Positions 29,501 to 38,800 of a stretch of 64,000 nucleotides of DNA are shown in pieces; within the stretch, counting starts at the first letter, position 1, and every line of letters begins with the position of its first letter. Location: NCBI RefSeq assembly GCF_017654505.1, contig NC_054570.1, positions 5,070,523 to 5,134,522 on the forward strand, written 5' to 3'. The position numbers were made by a program, and so were the translations under genes. This stretch comes from Polyodon spathula. Lineage: Eukaryota > Chordata > Actinopteri > Acipenseriformes > Polyodontidae. The notes under the pieces are model-generated. The model was given only the letters and a program-made list of their open reading frames with translations, was not told where the DNA came from and searched no databases.

Positions 29501-29763
29501 CTTTAAACCATCTAAACAGATTAATTAATTAAATACTGTACCGGCTTTACATAACGTTCATAATTAATAATATCACCGACTACATAACACAATGCAAAAC
29601 ATTACGTTGTAAAATAGATTTCTTACGTATAAACAGACTTTTTATTTAGATGCTTAGGGGTATTAATTAATAAGGGAATTCATTAAAATTTTTCAGAATA
29701 TATACAAATGTAACGTTTTATTTCTTGTTTTACCTTTAGCAGATTCTGCTGTAGCGCAGCCAT
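16560..29763 (-). CDS. ehmt2: Histone H3K9 methyltransferase EHMT2/G9a (N-terminal 736 codons; SET end missing)
   Basis: EHMT2 makes mono- and dimethyl H3K9 in the nucleus, normally with EHMT1, to silence genes. Seventeen minus-strand exons keep one open frame of about 736 codons across every junction. In order they give a short ATG exon, an acidic N-terminal region, a histone-like RARKTM motif, basic clusters, and the conserved [14 protein letters not shown] block. After these come the Cys-rich domain ([36 protein letters not shown]), [11 protein letters not shown] and the first ankyrin repeats. The last exon is cut after AGANIDAQD by the gap. The rest of the ankyrin repeats, pre-SET and SET are nowhere in 1-16059. 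The long Glu tract of the mammalian protein is nearly absent. Exons 1-3 are placed by phase and splice sites and are less conserved. Confidence 0.95.
16768..17794. mobile_element. Possible piggyBac-like non-autonomous element
   Basis: It is bounded by TTAA at 16768-16771 and 17791-17794, the piggyBac target site. The outer ends read CCCTTTATGG on one side and, complemented, CCCTGTAAAA on the other. Near 17450-17540 an acidic frame ([20 protein letters not shown]) resembles the N-terminus of piggyBac-type transposases. A CORE-SINE is nested inside. It lies in the ehmt2 intron after exon 16. The class is inferred from ends only. Confidence 0.5.
16972..17215 (+). mobile_element. MIR-like CORE-SINE with L2-type tail
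   Basis: A tRNA-like head has an A box (TGGTCCAGTGGATA) and a B box (GGTTCAAATCCC). A core with CCCTGAGCAAGTCACTTC is shared with MIR, and the tail GCGCTTTGTGATGG...GGCGCTATATAAA is L2-like. It looks full length and well preserved. Confidence 0.88.
17865..18190. repeat. GT-rich minisatellite (GTGTAGGGTGCAGG)
   Basis: About 320 bp of variant GGGTGTAGGGTGCAGGGTGT units on the plus strand. It ends only a few bases from ehmt2 exon 16, inside the downstream intron. Confidence 0.9.
18196..18302 (-). CDS. ehmt2: ehmt2 exon 16 (ankyrin repeat)
   Basis: Acceptor CCTCTCTGCAG, donor GTGAGC. Encodes [20 protein letters not shown] and [13 protein letters not shown], an ankyrin repeat. The LHGAAQRG helix start replaces the usual LHAAAQKG. 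Confidence 0.95.
18490..18572 (-). CDS. ehmt2: ehmt2 exon 15
   Basis: Acceptor CCGCCCAG, donor GTGAGT. Encodes [20 protein letters not shown], the lead-in to the ankyrin repeats. Confidence 0.95.
19075..19260 (-). CDS. ehmt2: ehmt2 exon 14
   Basis: Acceptor CTCTCTGTCAG. Encodes [22 protein letters not shown] and [12 protein letters not shown], as in EHMT2. The donor GTGGGG is weak but keeps phase with exon 15. Confidence 0.92.
19297..19505. repeat. About 62-bp tandem repeat, site 1
   Basis: Three to four units containing CAAGCAGACCAGCGTTTCAG and CTTCATCAGTGTTACTGA. It lies in the ehmt2 intron between exons 13 and 14. The same unit forms a longer array at 26100-26485. Confidence 0.92.
19526..19752 (-). 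CDS. ehmt2: ehmt2 exon 13 (Cys-rich domain end)
   Basis: Acceptor CTCCCTGCAG, donor GTCAGA. Encodes [20 protein letters not shown] and [17 protein letters not shown], completing the Cys-rich domain, then a variable linker. Confidence 0.96.
19876..19930 (-). pseudogene. Partial duplicate of the ehmt2 exon 12 3' end
   Basis: About 50 bp (GGTGCAAAAGTATCCACAGC and on, plus strand) closely match the last part of exon 12 at 19976-20035. The frame is disturbed and the donor is not preserved, so it is not a usable exon. Confidence 0.8.
19976..20119 (-). CDS. ehmt2: ehmt2 exon 12 (Cys-rich domain)
   Basis: Acceptor is a C-run then CAG; donor GTGAGT. Encodes [20 protein letters not shown] and [13 protein letters not shown] with probable zinc-binding Cys and His residues. 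A partial copy of its 3' end sits 100 bp downstream. Confidence 0.96.
20251..20396 (-). CDS. ehmt2: ehmt2 exon 11 (Cys-rich domain start)
   Basis: Acceptor CCGTGTGCGCAG, donor GTGAGA. Encodes [20 protein letters not shown] and [10 protein letters not shown], a near-invariant part of EHMT2. Confidence 0.96.
20498..20735. repeat. Tandem array with CTCTAACCACTAGAGCC hairpins
   Basis: Six occurrences of CTCTAACCACTAGAGCC or close variants, about 33-46 bp apart, joined by pyrimidine-rich spacers. GCTCTA and TAGAGC form a short hairpin. In the ehmt2 intron before exon 11 in gene order 10 to 11. Confidence 0.85.
20753..20851 (-). CDS. ehmt2: ehmt2 exon 10
   Basis: Acceptor TTTGTGTCTCAG, donor GTACTG. 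Encodes [20 protein letters not shown], matching the SEYMEVPLGSLEL region of EHMT2. Confidence 0.9.
21175..21449. repeat. Pyrimidine-rich array of CTTACCCCT units
   Basis: On the transcribed (minus) sense it repeats GTAAGGGGAGTGGG, a variant of the exon 9 donor that it adjoins. At least six other GTAAG copies are present. Confidence 0.85.
21450..21558 (-). CDS. ehmt2: ehmt2 exon 9
   Basis: Acceptor TGTTCACAG. Encodes [20 protein letters not shown] and more Lys, a nuclear-localisation-like basic block conserved in EHMT2. The donor GTAAGG is the first of many similar repeats. Confidence 0.93.
21569..21597. repeat. (CAGA)n microsatellite
   Basis: About seven ACAG units just upstream of ehmt2 exon 9 in gene sense. 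Confidence 0.9.
21600..22500. other. ehmt2: ehmt2 intron 8, no recognised feature
   Basis: AT-rich intron with a short TA repeat near 22235-22262. No exon or known transposon is seen. Confidence 0.6.
22507..22575 (-). CDS. ehmt2: ehmt2 exon 8
   Basis: Acceptor TTCGCTACAG, donor GTGAGT. Encodes [20 protein letters not shown] and SDR, where mammals have a long Glu run before SGNQSDR. Confidence 0.9.
22918..23160 (-). CDS. ehmt2: ehmt2 exon 7
   Basis: Encodes [20 protein letters not shown] followed by [10 protein letters not shown], a strongly conserved EHMT2 block. The donor is GTGAGA. The acceptor GTGAACAAG is poor and a Tc1 copy begins 24 bp upstream of it. Confidence 0.92.
23185..24128 (+). 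mobile_element. Tc1-like transposon, internally deleted
   Basis: The ends are CACTGAACAAAAATAC and the matching complement at 24110-24128. The interior includes the terminal-repeat region and the start of a Tc1 transposase ([20 protein letters not shown], with [19 protein letters not shown] as the HTH). The part after the [20 protein letters not shown] region is gone, jumping at a GGTTT to the 3' end. From memory of the intact family, two shorter deletions are also present near 23750 and 23805. It lies in ehmt2 intron 6. Non-autonomous. Confidence 0.92.
24305..24350. repeat. (CA)n/(TA)n microsatellite at a splice donor
   Basis: TATATA then CACACA directly abuts ehmt2 exon 6, so the exon 6 donor GTGTGT is inside it. 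Confidence 0.9.
24348..24493 (-). CDS. ehmt2: ehmt2 exon 6
   Basis: Acceptor GCCCGTCTCAG. Encodes [20 protein letters not shown], matching the KRRKLN block of EHMT2. The donor GTGTGTG is the first unit of a CA/TG microsatellite. Confidence 0.85.
24620..25600. other. ehmt2 intron 5, possible transposon fragment
   Basis: A 93-codon frame at 25165-25446 ([36 protein letters not shown]) has the look of a Harbinger-type transposase N-terminus, but I cannot confirm this. No ehmt2 exon is recognised here. Confidence 0.3.
25610..25810 (+). mobile_element. L2 LINE 3' fragment
   Basis: Translates to [20 protein letters not shown] and, in a shifted frame, KLWNP-like text, as in the C-terminal part of L2 reverse transcriptase. 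Short and broken. Confidence 0.55.
25898..25982 (-). CDS. ehmt2: ehmt2 exon 5
   Basis: Acceptor CTGCTGGCAG, donor GTACAG. Encodes [20 protein letters not shown]. Weakly conserved, but the phase is right on both sides. Confidence 0.7.
26100..26485. repeat. About 62-bp tandem repeat, site 2
   Basis: Six units of the sequence also found at 19297-19505, with CACTAGAAGAGACTGAGTCA and CTTCATCAGTGTTACTG. In ehmt2 intron 4, followed at once by a (CA)n tract. Confidence 0.93.
26502..26541. repeat. (CA)n microsatellite
   Basis: About 40 bp of CA, 22 bp from the donor of ehmt2 exon 4. Confidence 0.95.
26563..26816 (-). CDS. ehmt2: ehmt2 exon 4 (histone-mimic motif)
   Basis: Acceptor CTGCCACGCAG, donor GTGAGT. 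Encodes [26 protein letters not shown] and [13 protein letters not shown], closely matching the EHMT2 N-terminal region. RARKTM resembles the H3K9 site and in mammals is automethylated. Confidence 0.9.
27732..27899 (-). CDS. ehmt2: ehmt2 exon 3
   Basis: Acceptor CTCCGTGCCAG. Encodes [20 protein letters not shown] and an acidic, Gly-rich stretch. The donor GTGAGA at 27731 is chosen because it keeps exon 4 in frame; the GTAACA donor at 27658 would not. Confidence 0.6.
27900..29013. other. ehmt2: ehmt2 intron 2, no recognised feature
   Basis: AT-rich; no exon, known repeat or RNA gene is seen. Confidence 0.55.
29014..29098 (-). CDS. ehmt2: ehmt2 exon 2
   Basis: Acceptor TTCTGAACAG, donor GTGACT. 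Encodes [20 protein letters not shown], an acidic low-complexity region. The 85-bp length links phase 0 to phase 1 of exon 3. Confidence 0.6.
29734..29763 (-). CDS. ehmt2: ehmt2 exon 1 (start codon)
   Basis: ATG at 29763-29761 gives [10 protein letters not shown], then donor GTAAAA. It sits at the edge of a GC-box-rich segment, and phase 0 fits exon 2. Placement is inferred. Confidence 0.6.
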
Positions 29764-29900
29764 GGCGCGTCTACGAGGCTGCAACAGCTAAGAGCGTCAC
29801 TCCAGCCTGACCACGCCCCCCGCCGTACGTGCCCCGCCCCTTCTCTCATCCGACCCCGCCTTCGCGACGCTGCTCCGCAAAGTACTGGCAGGCAGTCAAT
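29764..29900 (-). promoter_or_regulatory. ehmt2: Probable ehmt2 promoter, GC-rich
   Basis: Directly upstream of the ehmt2 ATG. It is rich in CpG with GC boxes (CACGCCCCCCGCC at about 29811, GCCCCGCCCC at 29831-29840). No TATA box is clear. It could also serve the plus-strand exons from 30508. Confidence 0.5.
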
Positions 29901-30507
29901 GCTTTTCGATAAGCTGAAGCCACCCTCGTTGCCATAATGAGTGGGGGCAAGCAGGTCGCGTCCCGTTGTGATGATTTAAACTTTTAAGATGCATGCAGGC
30001 AGACTGGCTGGGTGCGTCCACGGAGATCAACCTGCGCAGATTCCCTGCAGAATCTGATCAGTTTAACCAATGGGTGCGTTTTACGGAGATCGGATAATTG
30101 GCTACATAGCTCTTGAACGACTACTTCACGATGTAGTCGAGTTCACGATGGCATGAGGCTTGGCATGTCCGTGAAGGCTGTGTAATGCATTCGGGAATGC
30201 AAGACAGAACTTAGCTAAGGGCTGCTGTGCAGGAGCGTTGCTTTGACTCGTCAGCAACACCGGCGCAGGAGCCCTCGTAGTTCGTTGCAATGAACGGTAT
30301 CTTTCTAAATTCCACGTGTAGTTCTGAACCTGACCACCAGGTGGTGCCAATAACAAGCAGCATTCGGTTTTTATTATTTGTATTAGTTTTCCATAGAAGT
30401 GTATATATTCATCGCATAATATACAATGTGCACAAGAAGGGAGAATCCTAAATAAAAGATATAATGGATGGATAAATTATGGATTTATTTGGCTCGTCTG
30501 TGTCACT

Positions 30508-30828
30508 GTGTTTTGGAAGAACGATGAGATTCAAGTGGGTGGGCAGTGCCCCCCTCCCCTGTTTAAACAGTGCGTGGGCAGTGTTCCGTTGCCTCAGATA
30601 CACAGCCTGCAGGAAGGGGCTCCTGGGGTGAGCGCAGGGTCGAAGGGCAAGGCAGGGGCGGGAGGAGGTAACCCAGGCAACAGGCAAGGGGCGGGGTTGA
30701 TCAAGCAGTGGAAACACCTGGCGCAGGTGCTGTCCCACTCACACCAGTTCCAGCTCCTGCAGCACATTCACCAGCACGCCCGCTACCAGCACACTACTGG
30801 ACAGGCTGAGAACCCAGAGGAGCTGAAG
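30508..30828 (+). CDS. Unidentified gene, exon a
   Basis: Open from ATG at 30508 to donor GTACTG at 30829. An in-frame acceptor TTGCCTCAG at 30597 is an alternative start. His/Gln-rich helix-like segment near the end. Confidence 0.4.
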
Positions 30829-30991
30829 GTACTGGGAATGGGGACTCGAGGAATGGGGAGGCTGACTGGAATAGGGAGCCTGACTGTCGAATGGGGAGGC
30901 TGACTCTGGGAATGGGGGGGCTAACTGACAATGGGGGGGCTGACTCTGGGAATGGGGGGGCTAACTGACAATGGGGAGGCTGACTCTGGGG

Positions 30992-31039
<48 letters not shown>

Positions 31040-31173
31040 GCTCAGTACAAACGTTTCTGTCGCATTACCATCCTCAAGTGGTAAAGGCTGTGCAACAAAC
31101 GGAAGAGAATTCTTTGTTGTTCTTATTCACACTAGGATGTGATCGAAGTGTTTGCACTGAGCACTTCTTGCAC

Positions 31174-31237
<64 letters not shown>

Positions 31238-31705
31238 TTGCCTGTACTTCTATAAATCAAATCATGTTTTGCTTAATTTTGATTTTGTAGTGTTTTGCCA
31301 CTCTTCAAATAGCAGTGTGATGATTATTGTGGCCTTTTAATTACTTCATGTATGTGGAGATCTACGCACCTGGCTTGCTTGTTTTAGGTGCAGTAAGGAC
31401 TTCATCTAAAATTATACTGAACTTCTACCATTTACCATGGTTTTTTTTGTCATATGCATTACCATAGCTCTCTGTGCTTTACAAAGCCTGTCTCTCCGCT
31501 CCACAGGTCAAAGTGGAGGAATTCCCTGAAGACTGCGGGGACGACTTTGAGGACGAGGACGAGGAGCTCCCCAACGTGTGCATCGTGGAGGATGGAGGGA
31601 GCATGGGGGGATGGACAGGGAAAGCGTTTTTGCATGGCAGAGATCAGTACGGCGATATGATGAGGGGGGGGGGGAAGGAGAAGAGGGGGATAGCAACAAA
31701 TATCA
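30508..31705 (+). CDS. Unidentified two-exon gene, possibly a ZBTB12-like remnant
   Basis: Two plus-strand exons join in phase 0 between ehmt2 and factor B. The first, up to 30828, encodes a Gly/Ala-rich stretch, then QWKHLAQVLSHSHQFQLLQH and AENPEELK. The second (31507-31705) encodes VKVEEFPEDCGDDFEDEDEE and LPNVCIVED. In mammals ZBTB12 lies between EHMT2 and CFB and has a similar acidic segment (VKLEFP, then an Asp/Glu run and ICIV). However, no BTB domain or C2H2 zinc fingers are seen here before factor B, so the name is a guess. The start is uncertain: ATG at 30508, or an acceptor at 30597. It may be a fragment of a lost gene. Confidence 0.45.
30835..30990. repeat. Minisatellite, GGAATGGGGAGGCTGACT unit
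   Basis: About seven variant units of roughly 20-28 bp immediately after the exon a donor. Confidence 0.85.
30996..31033. repeat. (GA)n microsatellite
   Basis: AG dinucleotides, about 38 bp. Confidence 0.95.
31173..31238. repeat. (ATT)n microsatellite
   Basis: Pure ATT triplets, about 66 bp. Confidence 0.95.
31507..31705 (+). CDS. Unidentified gene, exon b (acidic)
   Basis: Acceptor CGCTCCACAG and a good donor GTAAGT. Strongly acidic segment then a Gly/Lys region. Ends in phase 1; no following exon was found. Confidence 0.45.
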
Positions 31706-32497
31706 GTAAGTGTGTTATAAAGATAAGGAAGGGTGTGATGGAACTGCACAACATTCCAGCATGTTCCAGTGACTCTTCTATGACATCATAGAAAATGGAG
31801 AGGGAATCTTTATTTTTTAGGGAGGTGATAGCAGTTGTAGTTTGTTTTGTATACCGTGATTCACACTTCTGACTCACTTCAAACTTGTCAATATGGAACA
31901 CAATAGGCAAGATCCGACCTTCTGAAGGGGGCAGTTGTAATCAGTGAACTGTGTGGTCTGCTTGTAAGTCATTGTAACACTGGGGTAGAGTTGGTTACCT
32001 GGCTTGAAGTTTAGATATGACTTTCAGAGCTCTATTCCGTTCATAATGTTGATTTAAAAAATGCTCTTATTAGCGTTCCCCCCCTGTCTTGCTTCCATGA
32101 GAATCCACAGTCAGTTGCAATAAATGTCTCAGCATTTGAATGTTTTTTTTACTTAAATAAGGTTTTTAACAAATCTGCATCAGAAGAAAAGAACAGATGC
32201 TGTGTTTTTATTAATGCTTTTTATTATGCTTCGTAACTGAAAACTATATTTGTACCCCCAAGCATATAAACTGAATACCCGTTTGCCATAATGGATGCGA
32301 CTTATTTAGGACAAGAAATGCGATCTGTTGTGTATCTGTGTTTAAAAAAGCAATAAACTCAATTCTACTGGACTCAAACTCCAAGCTGAGACTGCCTCGC
32401 TAAACAAAAACAGATATTATCAAGAGAGACAGGAAGAAATGTATTTCAATATTACAATCAGCGGACAGATGGATAAGATTTCATAACTCTGACCTGT
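31706..32497. other. Intergenic stretch without features
   Basis: No C2H2 zinc-finger codons or other exon are seen between exon b and the factor B poly(A) signal. Confidence 0.55.
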
Positions 32498-32503
32498 TTT
32501 ATT
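32498..32503 (-). terminator. cfb: Poly(A) signal of factor B gene
   Basis: AATAAA on the minus strand (TTTATT as given), about 146 bp after the stop codon at 32649. Confidence 0.6.
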
Positions 32504-32648
32504 GAGTCTCTTCTGGTATAAAGCAGTCAATGGACAATAACACAGGGCTTCCTTTGGCCTTGTTTGTTAATATTAACATTTTAGATATAAAACACTTTGT
32601 TAGCAAGCCAGTGAACAGAGCAGCAGATACAGAATTCAGCTCTGCTGG

Positions 32649-32813
32649 TTATTTGATGAAGTTCAGTTCTTTTGGTTCCTTTGTTCCCAGTTTATCTCTC
32701 AAGAAATCCTGCACCTCGAAGAGATTAATATGATAATCCCGGGAGTCTTTCTCAGTGGGCTGCCTCCTGCCTCCAACACAAAGATTCTTGTTCCCCCAGC
32801 TTATAACTCCCAC
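32649..32813 (-). CDS. cfb: cfb last exon
   Basis: Acceptor CCTGTTTTCAG; stop TAA at 32649-32651. Encodes VGVISWGNKNLCVGG, DYHINLFEVQDFLRDKL and a short tail. Follows a 2.2-kb intron. Confidence 0.94.
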   Translation of the reverse strand: MGVISWGNKNLCVGGRRQPTEKDSRDYHINLFEVQDFLRDKLGTKEPKELNFIK

Positions 32814-35800
32814 CTGAAAACAGGAACACAAAGCATTCAAAGCACATCATTTTTAATTTGAAACAGAGCAGGATGCATGATGAGTTCCGGTATGAATATT
32901 CAGAATATTTTACAGCGAGCTCTTAAATCGAGTCTATCCGATTAGGACTAATACAAACCTACATATGCAACGCATCAACTGAAAAGCTGCTTCGATAGTC
33001 ATGAACAGATTGTACCCCAGTGCAACCCGAGAAAGTAGGAGGCTGGGAGTGCAGGTCTAAGGGCTGGTGAAGTTTAAAAATGAAGGCAGTAGAGTGCAGC
33101 AGACAGGTGGGCGGATGCATTGCAGTGCACAAGGGATCCAGTTTGCAGGACATGACTGATAGACAGTTGTTATATAATATAGCCACACTGAATTGAAGGT
33201 TATGTCGCTATCTGGAAACACAGAACACAGTGATAGTGAAGGGCCCTTATACAGTTAAATACAGGACATGCACAATTGCACGGTCAACATCCACAGATTA
33301 AACAAGTCAATGTAAATGTTTATTTTAGATTATATATTAATAAGAATTATGTTTATTGATTTATATAGCGCCTTTCATACAACAGTACCTCAAATCGCTT
33401 TACAAGTCGATGAAAACTAAAATTACAATAAAGCCAACTAAAACAATTAAACACAAACATGAAAAAAGTTTAGTAAAATAAATCAAAACACAAGAATGTT
33501 AGCAGGGAAATAAAAATAGAAGAAAGACGTTTGATATAAAACGCTTGAATAGTTTTTAATCTTGATTTAAAGATATTAAGTGAGTCTTGGAAGGATATTA
33601 TTGTTGAGTTATAATGTATGAATTATTATGAAGACAACTATTTGCAGTCACAAAGTCAGACTGTGTTTTTGGGGTTGTGTGAACCCAGATTCATTGCAGT
33701 GTGGTCTCACAGTCCTTCTCTTGAGGCGGTGATGCCTGCTTGTCTAGAAGTGATTGACATATCCTCAATGGAACCACACCCACTTTTAATTGACCTTTGA
33801 AACAGTGTTTTGTATCTCTGATTATTTGCCAGGCATGTCTCCCTTCTCATTAGCACTGTTGCCCACCACACAATGGTGCCCCTCCTATTTCAAAGAGTCT
33901 GATTGTCCTCTTGTCAGTCTTTCATCAAGCGAGACAGCCACACCTGCATGTCCCATAACTATATATGCACCTGTATGTATCTGAATGCTTCACTCACAAC
34001 CAACATCCTGGAGAGAGAACTGTGCTCTTCAACTGACCTGCAAGCTGCCTTTCCTGGTTGATCCTGGAATATGCAATAACGTTTCCTTACGTTTGAAAGC
34101 ATTTTGTGTCAGTATTTTATTTTTAAAGAAAAATAACCTTACAATCTCCAATATCAGATAGTAGTTTATTCCACAGTCTGGGAGCGTTGCTCTTACGCAT
34201 TTCCTTTTTGTCTTAGTCTTCGGGAAGGACAGGAGACCGGAATCAGCCGACCTCAAAGCACGTCTTGGTACATATAGGGACAAAATCTCTTCTAGATAAT
34301 CAGGGGCCAGGCAATGAACTGCTGTCTGTGTAAGTCAGAAGTAAGATCTTATAACCAACTCTAAATTGTACTGGAAGCCAGTGTAGAGGAGCTAGCCCGG
34401 GGGTTAAGTGGTGATTTTTCCTTTTTTTTTTTTTTTTTGCCAAGCACACTAAGAACAAGCTGTAACCATGACAAGGCATGGTCTGGTAACCCAGTAAAAA
34501 CAGGCATTGCAATAATCAAGATGAGACAAAAGCATGAAATAGCTTCTCAAGCAATGAAAGACAAGATCTAACCTTAGCAATATTTCATTGGTGGCATCAC
34601 GGACATAAACCAGAATCAAACATGCATCCCACATTTCTGGCCTCTGCTTTTGGGGTTGAAGCTAAATTACTCGACTCTGTTTTTAGAGAATTGGAAAATT
34701 CTAGTTGAGAACCCAAAAATCAAAACTTCTGTTTTATCTGAGTTCAACTGCAAAACATTTTGAGACATCCAGATCATTTCTAAGCACTGCATCCATTTCA
34801 TGCTCTCTCCTGCAACAGTGACGTATTTCTCCTGGCAAACGCTCCCAAGTCAATGTGGAAAAATGTATTGCCCTGTTGATTTCTGACTAATTAAAAATTT
34901 CACAAGGGTCTGCAGTATGTTTTGTGTATAACGCTGCGAAACAGGTAAGGTTACATGTTGCAGGTATGCTGTAGCGCTGTAAGATTTTATTAGAAAGATG
35001 TCACAACAGTATTGCACAAGCGCAGTGAGAAGGTTAGCTGGATTCCTGCTTGAACTGACCTGAAACATTCTCCTTTTCTTCTCGAGAAACAGGGAGCCCC
35101 CAGAATCACCTGTAAGCATAACAAAGGCGCGATGCGTTGCTATTGCTGTACCAAAATCAGAGAAAACAACACACGCAAAGTAAAGCCAGGGCCCTTCTCT
35201 CAGGGTGTACCTTTGCAGGTAATGTCATCTGTCACTGGGTCTGTGCCTCCAGTGCACAGGAATCTGTCCGTGACAACGTCAGACCACTCTATACCAGGGA
35301 CATCCTTATAGATCTGGGCTTTCAGAGCATCTTTATAGCATTGCTCTCTGAGCTGTCAAACAGAAACAAAAAAGAGAATCGTGATTCGAAAAGTGACAGA
35401 AACAGGTCTTTAAAGAAGCCGTGGCATCTTTATAATCCATTCTCTTGCCTCTCCTCTTGGTCTTCAGGACTTGATTCATTATATCGCCTATATCTTTTCT
35501 CTGTGCCGGACATTGTGTGTACATTTAGCTCTTGACTACCATAAGGAAACCCTGTATATATTATATAGGCATGTGTATATCATGTATCTGAATATACATG
35601 CAGTCAAAAAATGTTTAGCAAGTAATGCACGAATGCGCTCTCTTATGGAATGTTTTTTTGTTTTGATATATGTGTAATGTGATGTCTGGGTTTTTGTTTT
35701 GTTCCTATCACTTTTAAATTTCATTTTATTGGTGGCCAAATGAGGCAGGCTGCACTTGCAGTTCAACACAACCGAAACACTTCTTGTAAACCCAGTTTAA

Positions 35801-38800
35801 GAAAGCTTCAAGGATGCCAGTTGGCGCTACAAGGGAACGCTGACGGGCACATTTAAAAATACCCTCCCGTACTGTATCACTAACGGGGTTTCGTTTTATT
35901 TGGAAAGGAGAATTCCTCTCCCTAAAAGAAAACTACATCTAAACCCAAAATTGCAGGAAAGGAACTACCAACACAGTGTGCCAGAAAAGTTATTTTTGCA
36001 TGCCAACCCTGCCAGTGTTAACAAAGCTATTCAGAAGTACGCAAATTGATTTTAAAGCTGTTTTCACTCACCCCTTTTCTTAGTTTAATTTTGACGTCCT
36101 TTTTAGCCATTGATTCTGTCAGGAAGCTTGCGTCCTCAGTAGCAAGGTCTGGCAGTAGAATATTACCTGCGAGAAAAGAAAGTGAAATATTGCCATTGTA
36201 GACCCACTCCCTGTAGTACCTTCTGTCTGTCTGTCTGCCATTGTAGTGCCACTGTCTGTCTGTCTGTCTGTCTGTCTGCTTATACTTGTGCTATCATTAC
36301 CCAATGTATAATACAGAACCATTGCCACTGCAGTGCCACTGTCGTTTGACATTGAACATCGAACAGTTGGCATACTGTGGTCCCATTTTACCAATGGTAG
36401 CCTCATCCCATTGTAGCCGCTAACAAAGACCTTTCACAGAAAATAACATCTCGGTGGCCTATGAAAGAGGGAAAGTGTGTTTACGATGTTCTTCGCAGGT
36501 CGTTGTCTTCTTATCAAGTCTCAATGCTCCAGAGGCCTGCTCAGTGCAGGGGATGCAGATTGGCCTAAAAGGAAACAAGCAGCCTTGTTACCATACTTGG
36601 GGGAAAAAAGCAAGTTTCGAAACGTGAAATGTGGCAGTGAAAGGGTTTGTTTTTACTGGACATCAGGATACAGCTGTGCACCAGTCACAGGTCAATGCCA
36701 CAGCCACCAGCACATTTAGAATGGGGGGTTAATATAGCCCCACACATATGAAGTCACTATCTCAAATAGGTTCTGAGATATGGATCCTGTGATGATGGCA
36801 GCTTTGCAAATAAACTGGTGAAAAACGCTTTTTCTTGCGCGATACCCACAATCAAACTTGAATCACAGAATACAGGTGTGTACTGAGAATGAAGCCGTAC
36901 TCTTGAAAGCCTTCGTAAGAAGAAACTTAGTAAAGTTCTTAATAAGCTACTTAAGATCTTCCTAAGATCCTTCTTGGGTGTAATTCTCCAGATTTTCTTA
37001 CGATCTTCTTAAAAATACAACTATCTACATTTTGCTGTCAAAAGCATTTGTGGCCTAACTCCCTGAGGGAACAGCCAGCTCTATTTTTACAACTGGCCGA
37101 AACCTGCGCTTCTGCCTCGGGGAAACCCACATGGGAGCTGTGCTTAGAACTACAACTTCCCAAAATGAACATGCCACATAGAGCACAACGCGTTCTTAAA
37201 AGAGTTTAAACACAGTGGCAGAAAATTCTGATGCAAAATGATGAACGATGCTGGCTGCACAGTAGAAGCAGGGAGCTAAATTAGGATTGTGCCTGCCCTC
37301 TCGCTCCTTGGTCCAGCTACTGTGCCCCAGTCATCAGCTTCCATGAGTTCTGCATAACATATTATCATTTGTACTGACAGCAGGCTTTTTAGAAGAAAAA
37401 TTAAAGGTTACATTTCTCACAAATAGTCTTGCGGTATTCAGCAGCTTTTTCAAAACAAACTGACAAAAAAAAAAAAGGAAAAAGACAGTTCAAGGAGGGA
37501 AAACGAAACTACAGTATATAAGCAGATTGTCCATTTTTATATATACTGGATTTGGACAACAAATAGAAACACCTGCCAGGACACTATCGACAGGGTACTG
37601 CTATTTATCCTTCAGGGAGTCATCCCTTTTCAGCATGTGCCTCCTCAGTTATGGGATTTATGTAGCCTACCATTGGATGTGGAAGCACCTGCCAACCAAG
37701 CATCTGTTTTGCTATCAGCTGTATCAAAGTCTGTCAGATCAAATGCTTATGGTGATTGAAATTACTCATTTACAAAAAGGACTTTGCTATCTTACCGCAC
37801 TTTTTTTGAAAAGAGAATCGCAGGGTTTTGTTCGTCGCTCTTCAGTTCAATCAGTGCCACATCATAGTCGTAGTACTCTGCAATGTTTTCGGCTTTCTTT
37901 TTTAAGATGTTATATTTGGGGTGAATGTAAACCTGCTCCACATCCTTCACTGTTGAGAAAAAATAATATATATATATATGGATGGATGGAGCTTGTTTGC
38001 AACACACATCAGGTCAGATTCACCGGAATGATTTCTCTTAGCTGCCCGAAGAGGGAGGTTTTCTGACCTGGGGAACGGCCAGTAGTGCCAACGGTGGCGT
38101 CGTCGATTATCACCTTCACGTCCTTCGCCTGCTCCTCCGTGGTGAAGCAGTGAGCCGAGGTCAGGACGTGGCGCTCGCTGACGATGGCTCCTTTGCAATC
38201 CTCCTTCCCGCTGAGCCGCTGCAATGAAACAAGTTTACAGAGAACAGAGAGGCTGCTGTGAAATAGGGTGTAGTGGAATATACTGTAAGGAAGTGTGGGG
38301 TAGTGTACAATAGGGTTGTGAAGTGTGGTCTACAATAGGAAAGGAACTGTTATTCTTACTGTTATAGTGATGGTGACATGCCAGGGGTACTTCTCTTTCT
38401 TTGTTTTGTCTGTTTCATGCTGATTGTCAGACTCCCGGTACAGCCCACACAGATCCACGCTGTCAGATTCATCTGCACGTACAGCACAATGTATGAATGC
38501 AAATGTACGTAAAAGAGAAAAACTATACAGTCACAAAGAAGTGTGAAAAATGTTCACGATTCAATAATTCGCACATTTGGTTTGTTCACTGCTGGTCTGT
38601 GCGCTAGGACAGTACATTGTTCATGCCCTGCCTGTACTGTCCTGTATGAGGGCCCTTCATTCATTTCATTTAGATATAGAAGGGAGCATTGCACTGTACT
38701 GCGCTGTACTGTACTGCACGGCACTGCTCACCTATCATCTGCTCAAAAGTCTCTGCCAGTTTCTGAGGGGTTTCCAGCTTGAAGATGTGCTTCTCTCTGT

